Notes: generated by a model not told the origin, from the sequence alone. Shown: positions 1 to 6,235, numbered from the stretch's first letter. The stretch: 9,793 nucleotides of DNA from Flavobacteriales bacterium UBA1820 (GCA_002314265.1 DCEW01000031.1:1-9793), one strand, 5' to 3'. Numbers and translations: made by a program.

Positions 1-107
1 GCCGCCTCCCCGCCTGGGGTGATGTTTTTTGGGAAAGCCACCCGATGAGAAGGGGTAAGAAGAATTTGGCCCGAAGCCTTTTCGCAGAGTGCTTTCTGTT
101 TCGGGGA

Positions 108-150
108 GAAAAAAAGAAACCGGCCACAAGGATCCCTTGCAGCCGGTTTC
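108..150 (-). terminator. Intrinsic terminator of ald
   Basis: Perfect inverted repeat: GAAACCGGC at 116-124 pairs with GCCGGTTTC at 142-150, and inside it CAAGG (127-131) pairs with CCTTG (135-139) around a 3-nt loop. Reading the minus strand, the stem is followed directly by a T-run (the A-run at 109-115). It sits 23 bases past the ald stop codon, so it is the expected rho-independent terminator of that gene. Confidence 0.93.
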
Positions 151-172
151 GGGGTATAAAGAAGGAAAGTGC

Positions 173-1288
173 TTATTTCAGGACATTTTCCACCGGGGTG
201 TATTCCAGCCCATAGGCTTCAGCCACGGCTTTGTACACCACCTTGCCGTTTACGATGTTCAGCCCCTTGCACAGTTCCGCATTGTCCGTGCAGGCTTTCT
301 TCCAGCCCTTGTTGGCCAGCTGGATGGCATAGGGCAGGGTAGCGTTGGTCAGGGCATAGGTCGAGGTCAGCGGTACGGCACCGGGCATGTTGGCCACGCA
401 GTAGTGTACCACCCCGTCCACGGTAAAGGTGGGTTTGTTGTGCGTGGTGGGTTTGCACGTCTCGGCGCAGCCCCCCTGATCGACGGCCACGTCTACGATG
501 ACCGAGCCTTTCTTCATCGACTTGAGCATGTCTTTCTTGATGAGCTTCGGGGCTTTTGCCCCCGGGATCAGCACCGAACCGATGACCAGATCGGCCTCCT
601 TAATCTCGTTGCGGATGTTGTATTCGCTCGACATGAGGGTCTTGACGTTGGCCGGCATCACGTCGTCCAGATAACGCAGGCGCGGCAGCGAAATATCGGT
701 GATGGTTACATCGGCTCCCAATCCGGCCGCCATCCGTGCTGCTTGCGTACCGACGGTACCACCGCCTACCACCAGCACTTTCGCCGGTTTTACACCCGCA
801 ACGCCCCCCAGCAGGATACCGCGTCCTCCGAAGGGTTTTTCCAGGTATTTGGCACCTTCCTGGATGGACAGGCGTCCGGCTACTTCAGACATCGGGTGCA
901 GCAGGGGCAGGCTACGGTCGGCTTTTTCCACCGTTTCGTACGCCAGGCAAACGCCTCCCTGTTGGATCATGGCGTGGGTCAGCGGTTCGCACGAAGCGAA
1001 GTGGAAATACGTGAAGACCAGTTGGTCTTTCTTTATCAAGGGGTACTCGGATTCGATGGGTTCCTTTACCTTGATGATCATCTCGGCCTGGGCGTAGGTA
1101 TCCTCGATGGTGGGGAGGATCGTAGCTCCGGCTTTTTCATATTCCCGGTCGCTGATACCGCTGCCCACACCGGCCGTGTGTTGTACATACACCGTGTGGC
1201 CGTTTTTCACCAACTCCATTACTCCGGAAGGCGTGATGGCCACCCGGTTTTCATTGTTCTTGATTTCTTTTGGAATACCGATTTTCAT
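173..1288 (-). CDS. ald: Alanine dehydrogenase
   Basis: L-alanine dehydrogenase catalyses the reversible NAD-dependent deamination of L-alanine to pyruvate and ammonium in the cytoplasm. The 371-residue length is normal for the family. It begins with the typical MKIGIPKEIK segment. The family's key residues are visible: Arg15 and Lys75 (substrate binding), His96 in TYFHFAS (catalytic), the nucleotide-binding GGGTVG turn at about 175-180, and Asp270 in DVAVDQGG (catalytic). The gene stands alone on the minus strand, with a strong terminator behind it and a 230-base AT-rich upstream region. A possible promoter box on the minus strand, TATTATTG at 1339-1346, is one mismatch from TAnnTTTG and has no clear -33 partner, so regulation cannot be read. 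Nothing suggests damage. The related transhydrogenase alpha subunit is excluded by the length and the complete Ald residue set. Confidence 0.97.
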   Translation of the reverse strand: MKIGIPKEIKNNENRVAITPSGVMELVKNGHTVYVQHTAGVGSGISDREYEKAGATILPTIEDTYAQAEMIIKVKEPIESEYPLIKKDQLVFTYFHFASCEPLTHAMIQQGGVCLAYETVEKADRSLPLLHPMSEVAGRLSIQEGAKYLEKPFGGRGILLGGVAGVKPAKVLVVGGGTVGTQAARMAAGLGADVTITDISLPRLRYLDDVMPANVKTLMSSEYNIRNEIKEADLVIGSVLIPGAKAPKLIKKDMLKSMKKGSVIVDVAVDQGGCAETCKPTTHNKPTFTVDGVVHYCVANMPGAVPLTSTYALTNATLPYAIQLANKGWKKACTDNAELCKGLNIVNGKVVYKAVAEAYGLEYTPVENVLK

Positions 1289-1522
1289 TTTTTTCTAATA
1301 AAGATTAAGTTGTATAGTAAGGTGTTGTTTGTACACCGCAATAATAAAAATTTTTCGGAACAACCGGTATTTTTTTTTGTTTTTTTTCCAACAGTTTGTT
1401 TCCGTCCTTGAATTTTCACTCGGCCAACGTCGTAAAAGGTTAAGTTTTCGTAACTTTCCCAAAGGAAAAAAGTACTGACATAAAAGTTTTCATCTTGGGT
1501 AAGATTTGCGAAGGAAATGAAC

Positions 1523-1870
1523 ATGAAGTTTGTTATTTCAGGCATTCTGATAGCCTGTATCGGACTGCTGCTTTCATACACGTATCGTCCGTATGTGTAT
1601 GAAAACCATATCAATGATTTTCATCTGGCAGACGTGATAGGCAGTATCGTATGTGTGCCGGCCGCGGTGTTATGTGCTTACGGCATTCATGGCAGATATT
1701 CGATAAAGCAATACACCATCTGGGCGGCAATAGCCTATATAGCCTATGAGTTTCTCGGGCTTTTTCATATACAGGGTACTTTTGATGTATATGACATTAT
1801 CGCCATCATAATAAGTAGCCTGTTGTTTTATGGGGTATGCTTGTGGTTCGGCATTTCAAGAGGCAGGTAG
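1523..1870 (+). CDS. Small four-helix membrane protein, VanZ-like at best
   Basis: Unrecognised integral membrane protein of 115 residues. Four hydrophobic segments are visible, at about residues 3-20, 37-56, 64-81 and 90-111, joined by short polar loops. The helix 3-4 part (an acidic residue in helix 3, then a GTFDVYDII loop entering helix 4) resembles the end of VanZ-like proteins, but the similarity is weak and I do not assign the family. I chose the ATG at 1523 because AAGGA at 1511-1515 is 7 bases upstream. An in-frame ATG at 1517 would leave only one base. The gene is clearly more AT-rich (about 40% G+C in a hand-counted 60-base stretch) than its neighbours, which hints at separate ancestry. 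A clear terminator follows, so it is a single-gene unit. A long reading frame on the opposite strand covers only its 5' part and has no protein character. Confidence 0.65.
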   Translation: MKFVISGILIACIGLLLSYTYRPYVYENHINDFHLADVIGSIVCVPAAVLCAYGIHGRYSIKQYTIWAAIAYIAYEFLGLFHIQGTFDVYDIIAIIISSLLFYGVCLWFGISRGR

Positions 1871-1895
1871 CTGGTAAGGAAAATACCGAGAGCTC

Positions 1896-1926
1896 ATCTT
1901 CCATGCTGCTGACGAAGATTTTTTTT
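1896..1926 (+). terminator. Intrinsic terminator after the small membrane protein
   Basis: ATCTTC (1896-1901) pairs perfectly with GAAGAT (1914-1919) around a 12-base loop, followed at once by a T-run at 1920-1926. It lies 26 bases after the stop codon at 1870 and separates that gene from the next one. Confidence 0.85.
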
Positions 1927-1927
1927 G

Positions 1928-1955
1928 TATTTTGCGTCCTAAAACAAACAAGGAG
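1928..1955 (+). promoter_or_regulatory. Near-consensus -7 box and Shine-Dalgarno of the DUF2007 gene
   Basis: TATTTTGC at 1928-1935 resembles the Bacteroidetes -7 element TAnnTTTG but is one base shorter between TA and TTTG. AAGGAG at 1950-1955 lies 5 bases before the ATG at 1961. Strong Shine-Dalgarno sequences are uncommon in this phylum, so this one supports the chosen start. No convincing -33 TTTG was seen because the T-run of the preceding terminator occupies that space. Confidence 0.5.
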
Positions 1956-1960
1956 TCATC

Positions 1961-2176
1961 ATGGAAGATTGGGTAATCGTTTACACGGACGCATATCCGT
2001 GGAATGTGCACATGGCCCAGAGCTTGTTGGAATCCAACGGGATCAAGACCCTCGTTCAGGACGAACTCACCTCGCAGGTCATCGCCTTTTCGATGGCCAC
2101 CGGCGGAGTAAAACTGCTGGTCTGCCCGCGCGATGCCGAACGTGCCGCAAAGATTTTGGCCGAAGGGGGATATTGA
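1961..2176 (+). CDS. DUF2007 family small protein
   Basis: A 71-residue protein matching the DUF2007 (putative signal-transducing) family. The typical pattern is present: an N-terminal strand (VIVYTDAYPWNVHMAQS) leading into a helix, then LLESNGIKTLVQDE, a central segment ending in GGVKLLVCPRDAERAAKIL, and a short tail. Members are soluble ferredoxin-like alpha/beta proteins of unknown biochemical role, often with a zinc ribbon or membrane segment attached. Here there is only the bare domain. The start at 1961 is set by AAGGAG 5 bases upstream. The gene sits alone between a terminator and the candidate RNA at 2226-2536. The RNA could be its 3' UTR or a separate transcript beginning about 50 bases downstream. 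Confidence 0.9.
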   Translation: MEDWVIVYTDAYPWNVHMAQSLLESNGIKTLVQDELTSQVIAFSMATGGVKLLVCPRDAERAAKILAEGGY

Positions 2177-2225
2177 TTCGTTAACCGAGACCATAGACAG
2201 AGACCAGGCCCTTGACATTACTTTG

Positions 2226-2536
2226 TTCCGTTCTGCTTTTCTTGGTTACGCCAGGGGCGCTTGTAGATCGGATATCGGAAGCGGACACACTCTGCCATAA
2301 GGACGATACGACCTGTCGAGAGTCGGTGATCAGCAGGATCGACGAAGGGAGTCTATGCCTCCGTACTCAAAACGGCTTGCCTTGTCTCGGAGACAGATTT
2401 CGCGGAGGATGGATCGTTGATCCGGTCCTCGAACTGGTACGAGGACGGAACAGCCCCCTGTCCATAAGGATCAACGACGAGATAGACCCGGCCACGATAG
2501 GGCTTGTTCAGGAGGCTTGAACCTCCTCTTTCTTTT
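2226..2536 (+). ncRNA. Candidate structured non-coding RNA, unassigned
   Basis: This stretch lacks a credible protein but is full of perfect complementary stems. (a) 2414-2423 pairs with 2468-2477, 10 bp without a mismatch. (b) This encloses GTCCTCG/CGAGGAC (2425-2431 with 2440-2446) and a small ACAG/CTGT hairpin (2450-2453 with 2458-2461), giving a three-way junction. (c) CCTCCG (2358-2363) pairs with CGGAGG (2403-2408), enclosing TGTCT/AGACA (2383-2387 with 2391-2395). (d) GTCTAT plus GG (2348-2356, one bulge) pairs with ATAGAC plus CC (2482-2489), closing over both (a) and (c). On the 5' side, CGCTT/AAGCG (2258-2262 with 2279-2283) and a bulged GTC-GATC hairpin (2322-2343) are possible. 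TTACTTTG at 2218-2225 is one mismatch from the Bacteroidetes -7 box, and a terminator ends the unit. I checked for RNase P, tmRNA and SRP RNA signatures and found none, and the branched fold does not look like 6S RNA. The stems are Watson-Crick and so do not fix the strand. The terminator and promoter box argue for plus. Confidence 0.55.
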
Positions 2537-3569
2537 GCCAAGCGTCCAATGCCCGGACGATGCGGCGGGCAAAGGAAGGCCCCTGATAGATAAAACCGGT
2601 GTACACCTGTACGAGCGAGGCACCGGCCTCCAGTTTCTCGATGGCATCCTCGGGGGTCATGATGCCTCCGACCCCTATGATGGGGAACGCCCCGCCGCTG
2701 CGTTCGTGAAGGTAGCGGATCACCTCGGTCGAGCGTTCGGTGAGCAAAGCCCCGGAGAGACCTCCAGCCCCGATGCGTTCCACCCGGCGAGCCGGTGTGG
2801 CAAAGATCATCTCCCGGCTGATGGTCGTATTGGTGGCGATAACCCCGTCGATATGCGTCTCCTTTACGATCTCGATGATGTCGTCCAACTGTCCGTCCGT
2901 CAAGTCGGGAGCGATCTTGAGCAGGATGGGTTTGCGCTTTTCGTGCGCCGCATTGCAGCTCTGCAACCGGGAAAGAATCTCGGTGAGCGGCCCGCGCTGT
3001 TGAAGATCGCGCAGGCCGGGCGTATTGGGCGAGGACACGTTTACAGCGAAATAGTCCACGTAGGGGAACAGCGTCTCGAAACTCTTCACGTAGTCGGAAA
3101 CCGCCTGGTCGTTGGGCGTAACTTTGTTCTTGCCGATGTTTCCTCCCACGATGACATCCGTGCGGCGCTTCCTGAGGCGTTCTGCGGCGCGGGCTGCCCC
3201 TTGGTTGTTGAAGCCCATGCGGTTGATCAGGCTATGGTCGGCCACCAGGCGGAACAGGCGCGGGGAGGGATTGCCCGGCTGCGGGAGCGGAGTAACGGTG
3301 CCGATCTCCACGAACGAAAACCCCAAGGCCCCCAGCGCATCGAACGCCTCGGCATCCTTGTCCAAGCCGGCGGCAATGCCTACCGGAGTGGGAAACTTGA
3401 TCCCGAAAACCGTGCGGGACAGCCCTGCCGGACGGCGGCGGAACATCCACGCCAGGATCCGAAGTCCGAAAGGCAGTGCCTGTACCAGGCGCAACAAGGC
3501 AAAAGTCAAGCCGTGTGCCCGCTCGGGGGAAAAGCGAAACAGCAGCGGCCGAATAAACGTTTTGTACAT
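2508..3569 (-). CDS. pyrD: Dihydroorotate dehydrogenase (quinone), class 2
   Basis: Fourth step of de novo pyrimidine synthesis: FMN-dependent oxidation of dihydroorotate to orotate with electrons passed to the membrane quinone pool. The 353-residue length and the N-terminal extension (MYKTFIRPLLFRFSPERAH, amphipathic membrane-associating helices over about 1-45) mark class 2, as does the Ser catalytic base (second Ser of NVSSPNTPGLR, about residue 180) in place of the Cys of class 1. Other family motifs are GLDKDAEAFDALGALGF (68-84), NRMGFNN (116-122), KIAPDL (218-223), ATNTTISR (245-252) and GVGGI (299-303). It is the last gene of a minus-strand operon, 9 bases after the preceding stop. No terminator follows it on its own strand, and its final codons overlap the terminator of the convergent candidate RNA. 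All key residues are present. Confidence 0.98.
   Translation of the reverse strand: MYKTFIRPLLFRFSPERAHGLTFALLRLVQALPFGLRILAWMFRRRPAGLSRTVFGIKFPTPVGIAAGLDKDAEAFDALGALGFSFVEIGTVTPLPQPGNPSPRLFRLVADHSLINRMGFNNQGAARAAERLRKRRTDVIVGGNIGKNKVTPNDQAVSDYVKSFETLFPYVDYFAVNVSSPNTPGLRDLQQRGPLTEILSRLQSCNAAHEKRKPILLKIAPDLTDGQLDDIIEIVKETHIDGVIATNTTISREMIFATPARRVERIGAGGLSGALLTERSTEVIRYLHERSGGAFPIIGVGGIMTPEDAIEKLEAGASLVQVYTGFIYQGPSFARRIVRALDAWQKKEEVQAS
2510..2536 (+). terminator. Intrinsic terminator of the candidate RNA, inside the pyrD 3' end
   Basis: AGGAGG (2510-2515) pairs with CCTCCT (2522-2527) around a 6-base loop, followed by CTTTCTTTT at 2528-2536. The U-rich tail exists only when read on the plus strand. 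The minus strand past the stem has no T-run, so this does not terminate pyrD. The same bases encode the last residues of PyrD. Confidence 0.7.
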
Positions 3570-3578
3570 AACGAATAT

Positions 3579-4148
3579 TTATTTCTCTTTTTTTTCTTCT
3601 TCGTGTTCGAGTGCACGGGCGATCAGTTCCTCACCCAACTGGGTGATCGTCTGCCTCCGGGCGTTGGACAAGGCCTGCAGCCGTCCGTAGAGTTCCCGGG
3701 GGAGTTCCAGTTCGAGCCTTTGCGTGGCTTTCCTGGAGAATACCAGGGCCACCGACATCGGTGCGCCCTGCGGGGCGTCGGCCGTGGTCACCAATACCTG
3801 TTCCAAGGCGCATGCCCCGGTCTCCAAACGCAGGCAGCGGAAATAGGGCGGTACGCGATCCACCATCTCGCCGGGAAACTCCCGCAGGAGTTCCTCAAGA
3901 GCTGCCTGTTGGCCGTCGTCCTGTACCTTGACCGTTACTTGGCGCAATGCGTGGGACTCGAACAGGAAGTCCGTTCCGGGGTACGAAACGGTTTTTACAC
4001 CCTTGCGCACGACCACCCGTTCGGGTTGTCCCCACAGCGCTGTCAGGTCATCCACCGAAGTATCCACTCCCAAGCCCCGGAAAATACCGGTGGCGATCGC
4101 CCGGCGGATATCCTCTTTCAGATCCGGTAAGTCTTCTCTGGCGTCCAT
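3579..4148 (-). CDS. Unknown protein with a C-terminal ribbon-helix-helix-like segment
   Basis: I do not recognise the 189-residue protein as a whole. It has no signal peptide or membrane segment, so it is probably cytoplasmic. Residues 10-140 look like a compact alpha/beta domain: a helix, a DDLTALWGQPERV segment, a strand pair around KTVSYPGTDFLFE, then HALRQVTVKV. The order (short helix, lG-x-P turn, strands ending in a hydrophobic x-F-x pattern) recalls small immunity-type or SmpA-like folds, but this is only an impression. Residues 143-182 fit a ribbon-helix-helix: a strand (RLELELP), helix 1 (RELYGRLQALSNA), a RRQT turn, helix 2 (ITQLGEELIARALEHE), then a charged tail. That would suggest dimerisation and perhaps DNA binding. 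It lies one base after the upstream lipoprotein stop and 9 bases before pyrD, so it is co-transcribed with both. It could be an autoregulator of the operon, but that is inference. Confidence 0.85.
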   Translation of the reverse strand: MDAREDLPDLKEDIRRAIATGIFRGLGVDTSVDDLTALWGQPERVVVRKGVKTVSYPGTDFLFESHALRQVTVKVQDDGQQAALEELLREFPGEMVDRVPPYFRCLRLETGACALEQVLVTTADAPQGAPMSVALVFSRKATQRLELELPRELYGRLQALSNARRQTITQLGEELIARALEHEEEKKEK

Positions 4149-4149
4149 C

Positions 4150-4950
4150 TCACTTTTTGTACAAAGGCTCTATCACTTCCGCCGGGAGGAACACTTCGCT
4201 CTCGGGCAGGATCGTGGGGGCGAGGGTACTCATATCATAGCGAAACGTCGCTCCTTGGGACGAGATTCGGAAATCGTCGGTCAGCGGCAAGCGTCCGTCC
4301 GCCGGCAGGAGAATGCCTTGTTCCTGGAGCGGCATCCCGGGAGTCAGTCCCAGTTTTTCCAGGAAAGTATCGGTGAGCATTTCCCGCAGGGCGAGCGTGT
4401 CGGAAAATACCTCGGCGGCCGAGAGCAGCGTACCCTTCCGGCTGTCGAGCAGGTAGTATTTCCGAAGGGGACTTCCCGGCGTATCGAGGGCATTGGTGGA
4501 CACGGTGTAGGCCAGGGAAAGGCAGCCCCGGTAGTCGGCCTCTACCTCCAGCGAAGCGGCATAATACCACGGGGAGAGGTAATCGCTTTCCGCCTCCTGT
4601 TCGAGGTCAGCAGTGCTTTGACGAACCTCGGAAGCAAGGGCTTCCTGCGCTGCATGGCGGAAACGTTCCCACCGGCGGAAGAATTGCGCGCAGAGCGAGT
4701 CGGCATTTCCCTGGGCCCCGAAGACCAGGGAATCGACTACGCGATTGGCCCGGTCGGCCTCGGTGGGGGAGACGGAAGAAAATACGGGATAGCGAAGACT
4801 TACCCGTGCGCCTGCTTCCCCCCAGAGGGTGTCTCCACCGGAATTGTTGGCGGAAAAATCCTCCATCCGGTACGACAACTCCTGCGATGTGCATCCCCAC
4901 AGGGCAGCGACCAGGGAAAACAATACGACCGGTGCGAAATGTTTTTTCAT
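4150..4950 (-). CDS. DUF3298-type lipoprotein
   Basis: A predicted 266-residue lipoprotein. A lipoprotein signal peptide is visible: MKKH, a hydrophobic core, then ALWGC with Cys20 as the lipid site (Trp at -2 is unusual but tolerable). The C-terminal half matches the DUF3298/RsiV-like pattern, with AEVFSDTLALRE (179-190), PLQEQG (207-212), LPLTDDFRISSQGATFRYD (221-239) and STLAPTILPESEVFLP (241-256). DUF3298 domains occur in extracytoplasmic proteins such as the RsiV anti-sigma factor that binds lysozyme. No enzymatic residues are known. It is the second gene of the operon, 7 bases after its paralogue, whose C-terminal motifs are nearly the same, so the pair probably arose by tandem duplication. 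The YxGGAHG motif present in the paralogue is missing here. Confidence 0.87.
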   Translation of the reverse strand: MKKHFAPVVLFSLVAALWGCTSQELSYRMEDFSANNSGGDTLWGEAGARVSLRYPVFSSVSPTEADRANRVVDSLVFGAQGNADSLCAQFFRRWERFRHAAQEALASEVRQSTADLEQEAESDYLSPWYYAASLEVEADYRGCLSLAYTVSTNALDTPGSPLRKYYLLDSRKGTLLSAAEVFSDTLALREMLTDTFLEKLGLTPGMPLQEQGILLPADGRLPLTDDFRISSQGATFRYDMSTLAPTILPESEVFLPAEVIEPLYKK

Positions 4951-4957
4951 TTGAAGT

Positions 4958-5791
4958 TTATGATTCCATGTCGGGAGCGAACACTTCCGCTCGTTTGAAG
5001 TCGGGCTTGTATTTCAGAATACCGTCCAGATCCGCATAGGGCACCGTCACCGAGGAAGGCCCGTAGGAATACGGCGCGATCTCATAGACATTGTAGTAGA
5101 AGATCACCCCATCGGGATGCAAGGCAAAATTGTCGGTCAGAGGCAAGAGGTTGTCTTCGATGAAATACCCTTGTTCCGAGAGCGGTACCTCGGTATCCAG
5201 TTCCCTTTCCCGGATGAACCGGGCGGTGATCTTTTCGGCGAGGGCCAGTGTATCGGAGAATACTTCGGAGAGTCCCAAACGACGACCTGTCAGGACATCG
5301 TAGTTGGTATAGGCCAGTGCGTACATCCCGTGCGCTCCGCCGGCGTATTGGTTGACTTTGTATCCGGTAACGATCAGCCGGGGAGCATCGACCACCACGA
5401 AACATTCGGCCGTGCTGAACCACGTGGGGATAAAGCGTATCATGGCCGTATCCTGTTCCTCGACGGCGATTTCTTCCCGAAAAGCCACGTACTTGCGGTA
5501 TTCCTGGAAAAATTCATCGGCCAGCTGCTCAGGCGTCTTGCCATCCGGACCGCTCACCTGTCGGAACACCTGCGCGTTGATGCTGTCCACACCCGCCGAA
5601 GGGAACAACTTTTTGGAAAATACCGGATAGCTGACATAGTACGAGGTGCAGTCGGACGAATCCTTGCAGGGTTCGTCGTAACGGCTGACCACTTCATAGC
5701 GGTAGTCGCACGCTCCGGAGCGATACCTCCAGGCCCAGGCCACAATTCCTACCAGGATGACAACCAGCAGGATGGAAAGAACTTTCTTCAT
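4958..5791 (-). CDS. DUF4163/DUF3298 envelope protein
   Basis: A predicted 277-residue envelope protein, the first gene of the pyrD operon. An N-terminal hydrophobic helix (residues 3-21, MKKVLSILLVVILVGIVAWA) acts as an uncleaved anchor or signal peptide. No lipobox is present, unlike its downstream paralogue. Residues 45-150 fit DUF4163, the YAGGAHGMY motif (149-157) is typical of the DUF4163/DUF3298 boundary, and DUF3298 follows with LSEVFSDTLAL (174-184), LPLTDNF (216-222), FYYNVYEIAPYSYG (231-244) and VTVPYADL (248-255). An in-frame start at 5872 would add 27 residues, but it lies upstream of the promoter at 5840-5873, so I chose 5791. The 5' UTR would be about 40 bases and contains a 6-bp hairpin at 5807-5822. 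RsiV-like function is possible, but no sigma-factor gene lies nearby, so I do not assign it. Confidence 0.9.
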   Translation of the reverse strand: MKKVLSILLVVILVGIVAWAWRYRSGACDYRYEVVSRYDEPCKDSSDCTSYYVSYPVFSKKLFPSAGVDSINAQVFRQVSGPDGKTPEQLADEFFQEYRKYVAFREEIAVEEQDTAMIRFIPTWFSTAECFVVVDAPRLIVTGYKVNQYAGGAHGMYALAYTNYDVLTGRRLGLSEVFSDTLALAEKITARFIRERELDTEVPLSEQGYFIEDNLLPLTDNFALHPDGVIFYYNVYEIAPYSYGPSSVTVPYADLDGILKYKPDFKRAEVFAPDMES

Positions 5792-5806
5792 AGCATCTGT
5801 GTTTTG

Positions 5807-5822
5807 CGCCGATTTTTCGGCG
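5807..5822 (-). promoter_or_regulatory. Short perfect hairpin in the 5' UTR of the pyrD operon
   Basis: CGCCGA (5807-5812) pairs with TCGGCG (5817-5822) around a 4-base T loop on the plus strand, so the minus-strand RNA has CGCCGA, AAAA, UCGGCG. It lies between the promoter and the start at 5791, about 15 bases upstream of the ATG. There is no T-run behind it, so it is not a terminator. It could affect translation or RNA stability. Confidence 0.45.
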
Positions 5823-5839
5823 GGATGATATTTGTGATA

Positions 5840-5873
5840 CAAAGATACGAAAAAAGGCGAGCGCAGCGGCAAA
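5840..5873 (-). promoter_or_regulatory. Bacteroidetes-type promoter of the DUF3298-pyrD operon
   Basis: On the minus strand TATCTTTG (plus 5840-5847) matches the TAnnTTTG -7 element exactly. TTTG (plus 5870-5873) is 22 bases upstream, close to the -33 spacing used by the primary sigma factor of this phylum. The transcript would start near 5833 and run through four closely spaced genes to pyrD. Confidence 0.8.
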
Positions 5874-6047
5874 TCGAAAACAAGGTTTTCGCCTTTGACG
5901 GAGCCGAGCCGTATTCCGCCACCCTGCGGTTGTGGAGTCCGGGCGCAAGGGAGGTCGAACGTCTTCTTTTGTTAAAATAGATCGGCTCCTTTGAAGATCA
6001 AAAAGTTAAAAACAAATTAAACCCGAGAGAAAAGAAGGAACTTTCCG

Positions 6048-6088
6048 ACAGGATAACGATAAAAATCGTATCTTCTCCCTGTGTTTTT
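6048..6088 (+). terminator. Hairpin plus U-run, possible attenuator or small-RNA terminator
   Basis: GATA-A-CGAT (6052-6060, one bulged A) pairs with ATCG-TATC (6065-6072) around an AAAA loop. ACAG (6048-6051) can pair with CTGT (6079-6082), and TTTTT follows at 6084-6088 on the plus strand. No plus-strand gene ends upstream, so it would terminate a leader or a short RNA. The minus strand has no T-run after it. Confidence 0.45.
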
Positions 6089-6133
6089 CTCCAAGGAAAT
6101 CGCGGACAGAGGGCCTGTGGAGGAAATGATACG

Positions 6134-6235
6134 ATGAAACACGAGGAACGTAACGGATGCCATGGACGTTTTGAGCGGGAAATGCCGCCTCGAAATCGGT
6201 TGAATGTCGGGGCCCCAGGCAGCGTTTGTTCATAA
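6134..6235 (+). CDS. Possible leader peptide ORF of 33 codons
   Basis: ATG at 6134 follows GGAGG (6119-6123) by 10 bases and opens a 33-codon frame ending with TAA at 6235, 17 bases before the next ATG at 6253. The peptide (MKHEERNGCHGRFERE then a Pro/Arg-rich part) has no recognised features and no run of one amino acid typical of attenuators. It may be a leader peptide or a chance frame. An earlier ATG at 6126 ends after three codons. Evidence for expression is only the Shine-Dalgarno and position. Confidence 0.25.
   Translation: MKHEERNGCHGRFEREMPPRNRLNVGAPGSVCS

Noticed and set aside
89..1411. A 440-codon plus-strand frame opposite ald
   Set aside because: Its whole length mirrors ald, and the translation has repeated His/Gly/Phe typical of an antisense frame.
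2212..2520. A 102-codon plus-strand frame with a hydrophobic N-terminus in the pyrD spacer
   Set aside because: It starts with TTG inside the putative promoter, has no ribosome binding site, and its bases are constrained by long RNA stems. No family resemblance was seen.
2517..4130. A 537-codon plus-strand frame opposite pyrD and the ribbon-helix-helix gene
   Set aside because: Antisense shadow of two convincing genes, with low-complexity translation and no recognisable motif.
5792..5872. N-terminal extension of 27 codons for the DUF4163/DUF3298 gene
   Set aside because: The extended start lies inside the -33 box, upstream of the transcription start implied by the promoter, and the shorter form begins with a proper hydrophobic signal.
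5900..5985. A tRNA-like GGTCGAAC string with small hairpins
   Set aside because: No acceptor stem, anticodon arm or D-arm could be matched around it. The string alone is not evidence.
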